A stretch of DNA of 41,572 bases, taken from contig DAIDKC010000041.1 in assembly GCA_027451045.1 (NCBI GenBank), positions 1-41,572 of the forward strand, read 5' to 3'. Under the pieces are notes generated by a model. That model was not told the origin of the DNA, made no database searches, and was given only the letters and a program-made list of their open reading frames with translations. The DNA is from Holophagaceae bacterium. GTDB taxonomy: Bacteria; Acidobacteriota; Holophagae; Holophagales; Holophagaceae. Positions 32,091 through 40,604 of this stretch are shown here, piece by piece; positions within the stretch are counted from its first letter, which is position 1; each line of letters begins with the position of its first letter. The translations under genes were made by a program, and so were the position numbers.

Positions 32091-33761
32091 ATGTACCGCA
32101 TGTCCATCAAGACGAAGCTGAGTGCCGTCATCGGCATGCTCGTCGTGGCCTTCATCGGGTTCAACCTGCTCTACTACCCGCGCTGGCTGGATCGCCAGAT
32201 CCTCTCCCAGGCCGCCCTGAGTGCCCGCCAGGTCGCCCAGACGGCCGCCACGGCCCTGGGGCCCGTCCTCGAGAGCCCCGATCGCAGGGATATCGCCCGG
32301 GTGCTCCAGGGGGTCCAGAACCTGCCAGCCTTCCGTTTCAGCGCCGTGTTCGACGCCCGGGGGAGGCTCCTCGACAGCTCCCCCGCCACCCCCGCATGGG
32401 CCGGGAGCTACCTGGCCCGGAATGGCCGGTCCACCACCCTGTCCCGACCCCGGGATGGCCTCCTGATCGCCTCCGTGCCCGTCTTCTACGGCGACCCGGC
32501 AGGGGGGAAGGTCGGCACCCTCGTCATCGGCTTCACCACCGAGGCCGAGCAGCAGGCGCAGGCAGGCATCATCCGGGCCAGCCTCCTGGTGGGCCTCGGG
32601 ACGCTCCTGCTGGGACTGGGGGCGGCCATCTTCCTCTCCAACCGCTATCTGAAGCCCGTGATCCAGCTCACCGAGGCGGCCCAGAAGGTGGCCCAGGGGC
32701 ACCTGGAACCCGTGATCGTGCATACCCGGACGCGGGACGAGATCCAGGAATTGAGCCATTCCTTCGCCCTGATGACCGACCGCCTCCGCACCTCCCGCGA
32801 CGAGATCGAGCGCCAGAACCGCCTCCTGGAGTTCAGGGTCCAGGAACGGACCCGCCAGCTCATGGAGACGATCTGGGAACTGGAGGAGATCCGGGCGAAC
32901 CTCGAGCAGCTGGTCCAGGAACGGACCCGAGGGCTGGAACAGAGCCGGGGCGAATTGCGGGCCTGGGCCACCACCCTCGAGGAGAAGGTGAGGGAGAAGA
33001 CCCAGGAACTGATGGAGCTGAACGAGAACCTGTCGGCGAGCTACCAGAAGCTCAAGGAGGTGGACCGCCTCAAGGACGAGTTCCTTGCCAACATGAGTCA
33101 CGAGCTGAGGACGCCGCTGAATGCCATCATCGGTTTCTCGGGGATGCTCATGCAGGACCGCGCGGGACGCCTCCAGCCCGAGACCCGGGAGGATCTCCAG
33201 ATCATCTACCAGAACGGGAAGTCGCTGCTGGGGCTCATAGACTCCATCCTCGACCTCTCCAAGATCGAGGCGGGCCGGCTCGAACTCGACCTGGAGCCGA
33301 TGGATCCGCTGCCCCTGCTTGACGAGGTGCGGGCCATGGCCGCGGGCCTCATCCAGGACCGCCCGATCCGCCTCCAGTACGACCGCCCTGCGGGCGAGAT
33401 CAGGGTCCTCGGGGACCGTGACCGGCTCCGCCAGGTGTTCCGGAACCTCGTGGCCAACGCCGTCAAGTTCACGGAGGAGGGGACGGTCACCCTCGTCGCC
33501 CGACAGGCGGGGGAACGTTTCGAGGTCCGCATCATGGATACGGGGATCGGCATGACGGAAGAGGAGATGGGCAGGCTCTTCAAGCCCTTCCAGCAGGTGG
33601 ACGGCAGCATCGCCCGGCGCTTTGGCGGCACGGGTCTCGGGCTGGCGATCTCGCAGCGCTTCATGGGGCTCATGAACGGGCGCATCTCGGTGTCGAGCCG
33701 GAAGGGGCAGGGCAGCACCTTCGTGGTGGAGATGCCCCTGCTCGGAGAGGAGACCGCATGA
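32091..33761 (+). CDS. Membrane sensor histidine kinase
   Basis: The product has 556 residues. A first membrane segment (about 10-28), an extracytoplasmic domain of about 130 residues with a double-Cache/sCache-like look (29-160) and a second membrane segment (163-183) are followed by HAMP (184-236), a long charged coiled coil (236-325) with two V-Q-E-R-T-R repeats, HisKA with S-H-E-L-R-T-P-L-N (His337) and HATPase_c with N-L-V-A-N-A-V-K-F-T, D-T-G-I-G-M and G-T-G-L-G-L-A-I. All catalytic motifs are intact. The gene ends in an ATGA overlap with the response-regulator gene, so the two are a cognate pair by position. It lies 37 bases after the methyl-accepting protein gene. Confidence 0.93.
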   Translation: MYRMSIKTKLSAVIGMLVVAFIGFNLLYYPRWLDRQILSQAALSARQVAQTAATALGPVLESPDRRDIARVLQGVQNLPAFRFSAVFDARGRLLDSSPATPAWAGSYLARNGRSTTLSRPRDGLLIASVPVFYGDPAGGKVGTLVIGFTTEAEQQAQAGIIRASLLVGLGTLLLGLGAAIFLSNRYLKPVIQLTEAAQKVAQGHLEPVIVHTRTRDEIQELSHSFALMTDRLRTSRDEIERQNRLLEFRVQERTRQLMETIWELEEIRANLEQLVQERTRGLEQSRGELRAWATTLEEKVREKTQELMELNENLSASYQKLKEVDRLKDEFLANMSHELRTPLNAIIGFSGMLMQDRAGRLQPETREDLQIIYQNGKSLLGLIDSILDLSKIEAGRLELDLEPMDPLPLLDEVRAMAAGLIQDRPIRLQYDRPAGEIRVLGDRDRLRQVFRNLVANAVKFTEEGTVTLVARQAGERFEVRIMDTGIGMTEEEMGRLFKPFQQVDGSIARRFGGTGLGLAISQRFMGLMNGRISVSSRKGQGSTFVVEMPLLGEETA

Positions 33762-35569
33762 CGTCCCCAGGCCGGATCCTCTGCATCGAGGACAACCCCA
33801 TGAACTGGCGCCTGGTCCAGCGCCTCCTCACCCAGGCGGGCTACGAGGCCCACTGGGCCGAGGACGGCATGAAGGGCTACGAGATGGCCAAGGCCCTGGA
33901 ACCCGATCTCGTCCTGCTGGACATCAATCTACCCGGGCTCTCGGGATTCGAGGTGGCCACCAAGCTCCGTCGGGACGGCGGGCGCCCCGGCATGCTGATC
34001 GTGGCCCTTACGGCCAGGACGATGCGGAGCGACCGGGAGGCCGCCCTGGTCACCGGGTGCGACGGGTTCATCGCCAAGCCCATAGACCCCTTCCTCTTCG
34101 TCGGCCAGGTGGAGGCCTACCTGGGGGGACAGCGGGACCACCTGGATGCGGAACGGGAGAGCGCCGCGCTCCGGCAGTTCTCGCAGCAGGTCGTGGAGCG
34201 CCTTGAGGCCCAGCTCAAGCAGGCCCAGGAATCGAACCGGAAGCTCCTGGAGGCCCAGGCGGCCCTGGAGGCCCGCAACCACGCGCTCTCGCGCCTGCTG
34301 GACCTCAGTCGCGACCTCATCCTCCTCCGGGATACGACGGCCATGCTCCAGCACACCCTGCAGCAGCTCGGGGAGGACCTGGATCTGGCACGCCTGAGCC
34401 TCTACAAGCTCCACAGGAGCGGCGGCTACCTGGTCGGCCAGACCTGGTCCAGCGGGGAATGCCGTGAGGCCCCGGCACTGCCCCTGGACCATCCCCTGGT
34501 CCACCGGTTGGCCGAGTTGCCGCCGGGGCCGCCCCTGACCGGGGAGGCCCTCGCCCGCTCGGCCTTCCTGGAACCCGCCCTGGCGGCTGGCCTGTGGGAT
34601 CCCCGGGAAGAGGGCCTCCTCCTCTCCATGCAGGACCCCTCACCCGTTCCGGGCCTGGTGGTGTTCCTGGCCGCGGGCCGGTCCCGCCCCTTTCTCCCCT
34701 TCGAGACGGAACTCGCGGCCCTGTACTCCGAGCTGCTCAACGTCAGCCTCGAGAACGCGGACCTGATCCGCAACCTCGACGAGACGAGCCGGGCCCTCGG
34801 GTCGAGCTACGAGCGCCTCGAGGCTGCCTACCTGGACCTCCAGGCCGCCCAGCGGGCCCTCGGGATCCAGGATCGGAAGGCCGCACTGGGGGATCTCTTC
34901 CTCAACATGGCCCAGCGTCTCCAGGCCCCCGCCGGCGTGCTTCGGCAGGAGATCCGGGCCCTGGCCGTGTTCATGGATACCCCGCAGGCACCTATGCCCG
35001 AGCAGCGCCAGGAGTGCCATCGGGCCCTGGGGGAGATCCACCAGGCCATCGGCCAGGTGGAGGGCCTGATCGGCGCGCTGCTCCGGCGAGCCGACCAGGG
35101 CCATCCAGGTCCCCCCGAGTGGGTGCCCATGCATGCCCTCATCCGCCAGGAACTCGACCTGCTGGCTGTGGAGGGGAGCCTTCCCTCCACCGTGGCGGTC
35201 GCGCTCCACCTGGAGGCCAGTCGCGACCTCGTCTTCGGTGTGGTCCAGGATTTCGGGGAGATCCTGGACCACCTGGTCGAGCATGCGGCCGGTGCTCCGG
35301 CGACCCGGAGGATCATCCTGCGCACCTGGGGCGGGGACGGGCTGTTCCGGCTCGAGGTGGAGGATGATGGCGGTCCTCTTCCGCCCGAGGTACTGGCAGG
35401 GGCCTTCGAGCCCTTCACGGAGCTGCGTGCCCCGTCAGAGAGCTCAGGGCGCCACCCGGGGGAGGGCCTTCCCGCCTGCGCCCAGCTGATCCGGACCTAC
35501 AGGGGCACCCTGGAACTCGCCAACACCCCATCGGGCACCCTCTTCCGCCTGGGCCTCCCCTTCGAATGA
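33758..35569 (+). CDS. Response regulator fused to GAF-like region and degenerate histidine-kinase module
   Basis: The product has 603 residues. An intact receiver (1-120) has the acidic pair in I-E-D-N, phospho-acceptor Asp55 in L-L-D-I-N-L-P-G, L-T-A-R and A-K-P-I-D. A coiled coil (125-180), a GAF-like region (about 180-345) and a second coiled coil follow. The C-terminal 230 residues look like HisKA-HATPase, but the H-box reads G-D-L-F-L-N-M-A-Q-R-L-Q, with Gln386 where the His should be. The N-box Asn residues are His (I-L-D-H-L-V-E-H-A), and the glycine boxes are eroded (D-D-G-G-P-L, G-E-G-L-P-A). So it is a probable pseudokinase driven by a receiver. It has no DNA-binding or cyclase output. 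Start ATG 33758 overlaps the kinase stop. Confidence 0.85.
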   Translation: MTSPGRILCIEDNPMNWRLVQRLLTQAGYEAHWAEDGMKGYEMAKALEPDLVLLDINLPGLSGFEVATKLRRDGGRPGMLIVALTARTMRSDREAALVTGCDGFIAKPIDPFLFVGQVEAYLGGQRDHLDAERESAALRQFSQQVVERLEAQLKQAQESNRKLLEAQAALEARNHALSRLLDLSRDLILLRDTTAMLQHTLQQLGEDLDLARLSLYKLHRSGGYLVGQTWSSGECREAPALPLDHPLVHRLAELPPGPPLTGEALARSAFLEPALAAGLWDPREEGLLLSMQDPSPVPGLVVFLAAGRSRPFLPFETELAALYSELLNVSLENADLIRNLDETSRALGSSYERLEAAYLDLQAAQRALGIQDRKAALGDLFLNMAQRLQAPAGVLRQEIRALAVFMDTPQAPMPEQRQECHRALGEIHQAIGQVEGLIGALLRRADQGHPGPPEWVPMHALIRQELDLLAVEGSLPSTVAVALHLEASRDLVFGVVQDFGEILDHLVEHAAGAPATRRIILRTWGGDGLFRLEVEDDGGPLPPEVLAGAFEPFTELRAPSESSGRHPGEGLPACAQLIRTYRGTLELANTPSGTLFRLGLPFE

Positions 35570-35591
35570 GCATCCCCGCAGGAGGCCCCCG

Positions 35592-36143
35592 ATGAAGCCC
35601 GCCGTCTTCCTCGACCGCGACGGCACACTCAATGAGGAGGTGGACTACCTGTCCGACCCCGACCAGCTGGCGCTCATCCCCGGGGCGGCCGGGGCGGTGG
35701 CCCGCCTCAACGCGCGGGGGATCCCCGTCATCGTCGTGACCAACCAGAGCGGCATCGGGCGCGGGCGCTACGGCTGGGAGGAGTTCGGGGCCGTCATGCG
35801 CCGCATGGAGGCCCTCCTGGCCCTGGATGACGCGCGCCTGGATGCCGTCTATGCCGCGCCCCACCATGAGAAGGGCTTGGGCGACTATGCCGTGGCGGAT
35901 CACCCGGACCGGAAGCCCAATCCGGGCATGCTGCTGAAGGCCGCAGCGGAACATGGACTCGACCTGGCGCGCTCCTGGATGGTCGGCGACAAGGCGCTGG
36001 ATCTGGAGGCCGGTCGCCGGGCCGGATGCCGCGTGGCCCTGGTTCGGACCGGCTACGGGGCTGCGGTGGATGGGGCGGAGGCGGACCTGGTGGCTGCCGA
36101 CCTGGCCGAGGCTGTGGACCGCATCCTAGCGGATTGGCCGTGA
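35592..36143 (+). CDS. D-glycero-heptose bisphosphate phosphatase-like HAD hydrolase (GmhB type)
   Basis: The product has 183 residues. HAD motifs are all present: motif I F-L-D-R-D-G-T-L-N with nucleophile Asp8 and Asp10, motif II V-T-N-Q-S-G-I-G-R-G (about 49-58), the Lys of R-K-P-N-P-G-M near 110, and motif IV M-V-G-D-K-A-L-D-L near 130. This set is shared by GmhB and the HisB N-domain. GmhB dephosphorylates heptose bisphosphate for the LPS core. The zinc loop of E. coli GmhB (CxH...CxC before R-K-P) is replaced here by A-P-H-H-E-K-G-L-G-D, without Cys. AGGAGG lies 7 bases before ATG 35592. The stop overlaps the sfsA start as GTGA. Confidence 0.85.
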   Translation: MKPAVFLDRDGTLNEEVDYLSDPDQLALIPGAAGAVARLNARGIPVIVVTNQSGIGRGRYGWEEFGAVMRRMEALLALDDARLDAVYAAPHHEKGLGDYAVADHPDRKPNPGMLLKAAAEHGLDLARSWMVGDKALDLEAGRRAGCRVALVRTGYGAAVDGAEADLVAADLAEAVDRILADWP

Positions 36144-36889
36144 CGCCGGTACTGCTGGAGCGCACGGGGCTGGTCGAGGGGGAGATCCTTCGGCGGTACA
36201 AGCGTTTCCTGGCCGATGTCCGGATGCCCGATGGCAGCGTGGCCGCTGTCCACTGCACCAACACGGGCTCCATGCGCACCTGCTGGGAGCCGGGTGATCG
36301 AGTCCTGGTCGCGCCGACCGCCAACCCCAACCGGAAGCTGCGGTACACCTGGGTGGCCTGCGAGCGGGGACCTGGTGTCTGGGTGGGCGTGGAGACCGGC
36401 ATTCCCAACCGTGTCGTGGCGGAAGCCGCCCGTCGGGATGCGCTCCCGGGCCTGCCGGGCCTGCGGGAGGTCCGGACCGAGGTTCCCTACGGGCGGGAGC
36501 ATAGCCGGATTGACGTGCTGGTCCGGGATGCCGCCGGGCTCGAGGTCTTCATCGAGGTCAAGAACGCCACGCTCCGGGACGGCGCGCGCGTCCTCTTCCC
36601 GGATGCGGCCACAGCCCGGGGCACCAAGCACCTGCGGGAACTCCAGGCCGTCATGCAGGAGGGCAAGCGCGCAGCCGCGGTCTTCTTCGTGCATCGTCCG
36701 GACGTGTCCGCCTTCGCTGCGGCCCGGGAGGTGGACCCCCGCTATGCGGAGGAGCTGGACCGGGCGGCGGCGGCCGGCCTCGAGGTGCTCCCCCTGGCTG
36801 TGCGCCTCGTCACAACGCGGGACGCCGACGGGAGCTGGCGGGCCACGTGGGAGCTTCCGGGCCTTCTGCCCTGGGAGCCGGGGCGATAG
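36140..36889 (+). CDS. sfsA: DNA/RNA nuclease SfsA family protein
   Basis: The product has 249 residues. Family blocks are clear: Y-K-R-F-L-A-D-V-R near 20, H-C-T-N-T-G-S-M-R near 37, R-K-L-R-Y-T-W near 64, G-R-E-H-S-R-I-D-V-L near 117, the nuclease-like E-V-K-N-A-T-L near 138 and F-P-D-A-A-T-A-R-G-T-K-H-L near 153. SfsA was first described as a sugar-fermentation stimulator; the fold combines an OB domain and a PD-(D/E)XK-like nuclease domain, and its physiological role is uncertain. The start is GTG 36140, overlapping the preceding stop by 4 bases; the longer frame runs through the phosphatase gene. Length is typical (230-250). Confidence 0.92.
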   Translation: MTPVLLERTGLVEGEILRRYKRFLADVRMPDGSVAAVHCTNTGSMRTCWEPGDRVLVAPTANPNRKLRYTWVACERGPGVWVGVETGIPNRVVAEAARRDALPGLPGLREVRTEVPYGREHSRIDVLVRDAAGLEVFIEVKNATLRDGARVLFPDAATARGTKHLRELQAVMQEGKRAAAVFFVHRPDVSAFAAAREVDPRYAEELDRAAAAGLEVLPLAVRLVTTRDADGSWRATWELPGLLPWEPGR

Positions 36890-36914
36890 ACTGGACGTTC
36901 CTCCGGGAGTCGCC

Positions 36915-38030
36915 ATGTCCATTGCCGCCGCCGAGCTCAAGAAGACTCCGCTCAATGCCGCCCACCGGGCCCTGAACGCGAAGATGGTGGATTTCGGCGG
37001 ATGGGACATGCCCGTGCAGTACCCGAGCGGCATCATCGCGGAGCACGAGGCCGTCCGCACCAAGGCGGGCCTCTTCGACGTTAGCCACATGGGCGAGATC
37101 CGCGTGAAGGGCCCCGGCGCGCTGGCGCTGGTCGAGCATCTCACCCCCAACGCCGTCTCGAAGCTGGAGATCGGCCAGGTCCACTACACGGCCTTCCTCT
37201 ACGAGAACGGCACCTTCGTGGACGACCTCCTGGTCTACCGCGAGGGCGAGCAGGAGTTCCTGCTGGTGGTCAATGCCAGCAACTCGGACAAGGACTTCGC
37301 CTGGGTGCAGCAGCACGCCAAGGGCTTCGACTGCGCGGTGGTGAACGAGAGCGACGCCACGGGGCAGATCGCCCTCCAGGGCCCCCTGGCGGAATCCATC
37401 CTCCAGCCGCTCACCCGGACCCCTCTCGCCCCGATCGGGTACTACTTCTTCACCCACGGGGAGGTGGCCGGGATCCGGTGCCTCATCAGCCGGACGGGCT
37501 ACACCGGCGAGGACGGATTCGAGCTCTACTGCGCCGCGGGCGACACGGAGCGTCTCTGGAACGCCGTGATGGCCGCCGGCCGGCCCCAGGGGCTGATGCC
37601 CGCCGGCCTGGGCTGCCGCAACACCCTGCGCCTGGAATGCAAGATGGCCCTCTACGGGCACGAGATTGACGACACGACGAATGCCCTGGAGGCAGGCCTC
37701 GCCTGGATCGTGAAGCTGGACAAGGGCGACTTCATCGGCCGCGCGGCCCTGCTGGCCGTCAAGGCCGCCCCCGCGCCGCGCAAGCTGGTGGGCTTCAGGA
37801 CGCTGGAGAAGCGCGACATCGCCCGGGACCACATGCCCGTCGTGCGGGACGGGAAGCCGATCGGCTACGTCACCAGTGCGGCACCCTCCCCGACCTGCGG
37901 ATTCAACCTGGGCCTGGCCTACGTGCCCACGGACCTGGCCAAGGTCGGCGGTCGCATCCAGGTCGAGATCCGCGGGCGCGCCGTGGACGCCGAGATCATC
38001 CCGACGCCGTTCTACAAGCGGCAGAAGTAG
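36915..38030 (+). CDS. gcvT: Glycine cleavage system aminomethyltransferase (T protein)
   Basis: The product has 371 residues. It transfers the aminomethyl carbon from the lipoyl arm of GcvH to tetrahydrofolate, releasing ammonia. Signatures are V-D-F-G-G-W-D-M-P-V-Q-Y near residue 25, F-D-V-S-H-M-G-E near 52, S-R-T-G-Y-T-G-E-D-G-F-E near 191, R-N-T-L-R-L-E near 235 and R-D-H-M-P-V near 305 (R-x-G-x-P-V in most relatives). GGGAG lies 6 bases before ATG 36915. gcvH follows 37 bases downstream, but the gcvP genes are not in the window. Confidence 0.96.
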   Translation: MSIAAAELKKTPLNAAHRALNAKMVDFGGWDMPVQYPSGIIAEHEAVRTKAGLFDVSHMGEIRVKGPGALALVEHLTPNAVSKLEIGQVHYTAFLYENGTFVDDLLVYREGEQEFLLVVNASNSDKDFAWVQQHAKGFDCAVVNESDATGQIALQGPLAESILQPLTRTPLAPIGYYFFTHGEVAGIRCLISRTGYTGEDGFELYCAAGDTERLWNAVMAAGRPQGLMPAGLGCRNTLRLECKMALYGHEIDDTTNALEAGLAWIVKLDKGDFIGRAALLAVKAAPAPRKLVGFRTLEKRDIARDHMPVVRDGKPIGYVTSAAPSPTCGFNLGLAYVPTDLAKVGGRIQVEIRGRAVDAEIIPTPFYKRQK

Positions 38031-38067
38031 GCATCGCCCCAACCCCACCGCCCATTCCGGAGGCCCC

Positions 38068-38454
38068 ATGTTCCCTGCCGACCTGAAGTACACCAAGGAC
38101 CACGAGTGGCTGAAGCCCCTGGGCGATGGCACGGCCCTGGTGGGCATCACGCACTACGCCCAGGATGCCCTCGGGGACGTGGTGTTCGTGGACCTCCCGG
38201 ATGCGGGCGAGTCCTTCGGGGCGGGCGAGGAGTTCGGCACGGTGGAATCCGTCAAGACCGTCTCCGAGCTGAATATGCCCTCGGCGGCGGAGATCCTCGA
38301 GGTGAATGCCGCCCTGGCCGACCATCCGGAAGCCGTCAACGAGGATCCCTACGGCAAGGGCTGGATGGTGAAGGTGCACCTGAAGGGGGCCCTGGCCGAC
38401 GGCCTCCTGGATGCCGCGGCCTACGAGGCCCTGGTGAGCGCCGAGAGCCACTAG
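38068..38454 (+). CDS. gcvH: Glycine cleavage system lipoyl carrier protein (H protein)
   Basis: The product has 128 residues. The lipoyl attachment site is E-S-V-K-T-V-S-E-L-N with Lys63, and the start Y-T-K-D-H-E-W (8-14) and the C-terminal N-E-D-P-Y-G-K-G-W-M are textbook GcvH. It shuttles the aminomethyl and reducing equivalents between P, T and L proteins. GGAGG lies 5 bases before ATG 38068. It is 7 bases from the next gene, a cell-wall hydrolase, so the glycine cleavage genes are co-transcribed with an unrelated function here. Confidence 0.97.
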   Translation: MFPADLKYTKDHEWLKPLGDGTALVGITHYAQDALGDVVFVDLPDAGESFGAGEEFGTVESVKTVSELNMPSAAEILEVNAALADHPEAVNEDPYGKGWMVKVHLKGALADGLLDAAAYEALVSAESH

Positions 38455-38461
38455 GCTGCCG

Positions 38462-40423
38462 ATGAAGGGGTCCTTCCTGACCGCCCTCCTCGCCTGGGGG
38501 GTGGTGTCTGCCCAGGTGCCGCCTGCCGCGACTCCGGCGCCCGCCCAGCCCCCGGTCCAGCCTCCGCCGGCCGTCCAGCCGGCCCCGCCCGAGACCGATG
38601 CCGCCCGCGTCGCCCGCCTCAAGCTCCTGGTGGAACAGGCCACCCAGGCCGTGGCCGCGGAGGACTTCAAGACGGCCTCGGACCGGCTGGACGACGTGGA
38701 CGTGCTGACAGCGGACTGGTCCACGGCGCTGCTGGCCAAGCCTGATGTCCAGCTGCTGCTCCAGAAGGTGCAGGACCTGGCGTCGCAGGTTCCCGACCAG
38801 GAGGGCGGGGGCACCGGGGATGGCCTCGTGGAACCGACCGAGGTGCTCACCCTGAGCGGCGAGGACCTCCGGGCCGAGCTGGACAAGGTCAGGATGGCCG
38901 AGCGGAATACGAGCTACGACTTCCCCATTGACCTCAACGACAAGGTGCTCACCTGGGTGAACCTCTTCACCACCGTGAAGAAGGGGTTCATCGAGAACGC
39001 CCTCGACCGGGCTTCGAGGTACCTGCCCATGATCCGCCAGGTGTTCGCGGAGGAAGGGATCCCCCAGGATCTGGCCTACCTGGCGGTCATCGAGTCGGGC
39101 TTCAGGAACGAGGCCCGCAGCCGTGCCAGAGCCATCGGCATGTGGCAGTTCATGCGCTCCACGGGGCGCCTCTATGGACTCGCCAGCAACCGCTGGGTGG
39201 AGGACCGGCGGGATCCCATCCGGGCCACCCGGGCCGCAGCCCGCTACCTCAAGCGTCTCTACGAGGACACCGGCGACTGGTACCTCGCCGTGAGCAGCTA
39301 CAATGCCGGTCCCCTCAGCCTTGAGCGCGCGGCCGATGCCCTCGGGACCCGCAACTTCTGGGATCTCGCCCGTTCCCGGTGGCTGCGCAACGAGACCAAG
39401 AACTACGTCCCGGAACTCTGCGCCGCCATCCTGGTGGGCCGCCATCCCGCCCGCTACGGGATCCAGGTCCAGCCCCAGCCCCCCTTGACGTTCGAGACGG
39501 TGGAGGTCCACCGGCAGACCAGCCTCGCGACCATCGCCCGCCTGGCCGGCACCGATCTGGCCACCATCCGCGCCCTCAACCCCGAACTGCTCCGGGGCTT
39601 CACCCCGCCCGGGTCCTATACCGTCCGGGTGCCGGCGGGCCTGGGGCTCATCTGCTCCCGCGCCCTGGCCCGGGAGGGTGCGCAGCGGCCCGAGCGGGTG
39701 CGGATCTACCGGGTCCGAAGGGGGGATTCCCTGCTTCGCGTGGCCCGCCGGTTCAAGGTGGATCCCGAGGATCTCCTGGCGGAGAACAACCTGACCCGGC
39801 GTGAGTTCCGCCCTGGCCGGCGCCTGCGCATCCCCGAAGCGGATCGGGCCGAGGCCGGTCCCCGGCCTCAGCCCCTTCCCGCCCTGCCGTACCTCCCCGG
39901 TGCGGACGTCGCCACCCTGCCCGAACCCTCCGGGGGCGGCACGGGAAGCACCCCCGAACCTCCTGCTCCCGTGGCGCCCGTCCCGGATGCGCCTCCCGTG
40001 GCCCCGGCGCCCCGGATCGTGCCGCTCCCCCGGAAGCAGCCCCGGGTGACGGCGGAGGCCGTCTCCCGTCCGGACCGTGAGCCCTCCGCGCCGCGCGCCG
40101 TCCGCGCCCGGCGCGGCGACACCCTGGCCCGCCTGGCGAGGGCGCATGGCGTCCCTCTCGGGGAACTGATCCGGCTCAATCCCGAGGCCGCACGCCGCCT
40201 GTATCCGGGCGATCTGGTGCGCCTGCCCCCGCGCCGGGAGCCGATCCGCAGAAAGGTCGAGGTTCGCCCGGAGCGGGCGCGGATCCATGTGGTCCGCCGG
40301 GGGGAGACGCTCGATGCCATCGCCCGGGAGTACCACCTCGAGGTCTCGGAACTCCGCCGCCTGAACCGCCTCCGCGGGAGCCGGATCCGCATCGGGCAGC
40401 GCCTCCGCCTGCCCTCGCGCTGA
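38462..40423 (+). CDS. LysM-containing membrane-bound lytic transglycosylase (MltD-like)
   Basis: The product has 653 residues. A signal peptide (M-K-G-S-F-L-T-A-L-L-A-W-G-V-V-S-A, cleavage about 17/18) leads to a Pro-rich linker and a helical spacer. An SLT goose-lysozyme-like domain follows (about 185-330), with catalytic Glu211 in A-V-I-E-S-G-F and the A-I-G-M-W-Q-F-M and S-S-Y-N-A-G-P motifs. The C-terminal half carries four LysM-like repeats: a weak one near 345, then three clear ones near 415 (R-R-G-D-S-L), 547 (R-R-G-D-T-L) and 609 (R-R-G-E-T-L), separated by a Pro-rich stretch. It cleaves peptidoglycan in the periplasm to give 1,6-anhydro ends. There is no lipobox Cys, so it is not a lipoprotein as E. 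coli MltD is. Confidence 0.93.
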   Translation: MKGSFLTALLAWGVVSAQVPPAATPAPAQPPVQPPPAVQPAPPETDAARVARLKLLVEQATQAVAAEDFKTASDRLDDVDVLTADWSTALLAKPDVQLLLQKVQDLASQVPDQEGGGTGDGLVEPTEVLTLSGEDLRAELDKVRMAERNTSYDFPIDLNDKVLTWVNLFTTVKKGFIENALDRASRYLPMIRQVFAEEGIPQDLAYLAVIESGFRNEARSRARAIGMWQFMRSTGRLYGLASNRWVEDRRDPIRATRAAARYLKRLYEDTGDWYLAVSSYNAGPLSLERAADALGTRNFWDLARSRWLRNETKNYVPELCAAILVGRHPARYGIQVQPQPPLTFETVEVHRQTSLATIARLAGTDLATIRALNPELLRGFTPPGSYTVRVPAGLGLICSRALAREGAQRPERVRIYRVRRGDSLLRVARRFKVDPEDLLAENNLTRREFRPGRRLRIPEADRAEAGPRPQPLPALPYLPGADVATLPEPSGGGTGSTPEPPAPVAPVPDAPPVAPAPRIVPLPRKQPRVTAEAVSRPDREPSAPRAVRARRGDTLARLARAHGVPLGELIRLNPEAARRLYPGDLVRLPPRREPIRRKVEVRPERARIHVVRRGETLDAIAREYHLEVSELRRLNRLRGSRIRIGQRLRLPSR

Positions 40424-40475
40424 CAAGGGCGCTTGCGCCGAGCCTGGAAGCGTGGGACACTGAGGCTTCCCGAAT

Positions 40476-40551
<76 letters not shown>

Positions 40552-40554
40552 AAC

Positions 40555-40580
40555 AGAAGGCCACCGCGAGGTGGCCTTCT
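40555..40580 (+). terminator. Hairpin terminator or attenuator after tRNA-Ala
   Basis: AGAAGGCCACC (40555-40565) pairs perfectly with GGTGGCCTTCT (40570-40580), an 11-bp stem closed by the GNRA tetraloop GCGA. It begins 3 bases after the tRNA CCA. The downstream T content is low (TGCTGA), so termination may be partial. The ABC-F start codon lies 24 bases further on, so this stem could also modulate that gene. Confidence 0.65.
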
Positions 40581-40604
40581 TGCTGAAAGCTGAAGGCCGT
40601 CTCC

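Noticed and set aside
29327-32164. A 945-codon minus-strand frame antisense to the methyl-accepting protein.
   Set aside because: Composition (His, Asp, Gly, Leu repeats) mirrors the coiled-coil codons of the real gene.
40433-40461. TTGCGC-N17-GACACT as a promoter for tRNA-Ala.
   Set aside because: Both boxes match the consensus at only three of six positions, so it is mentioned but not called.
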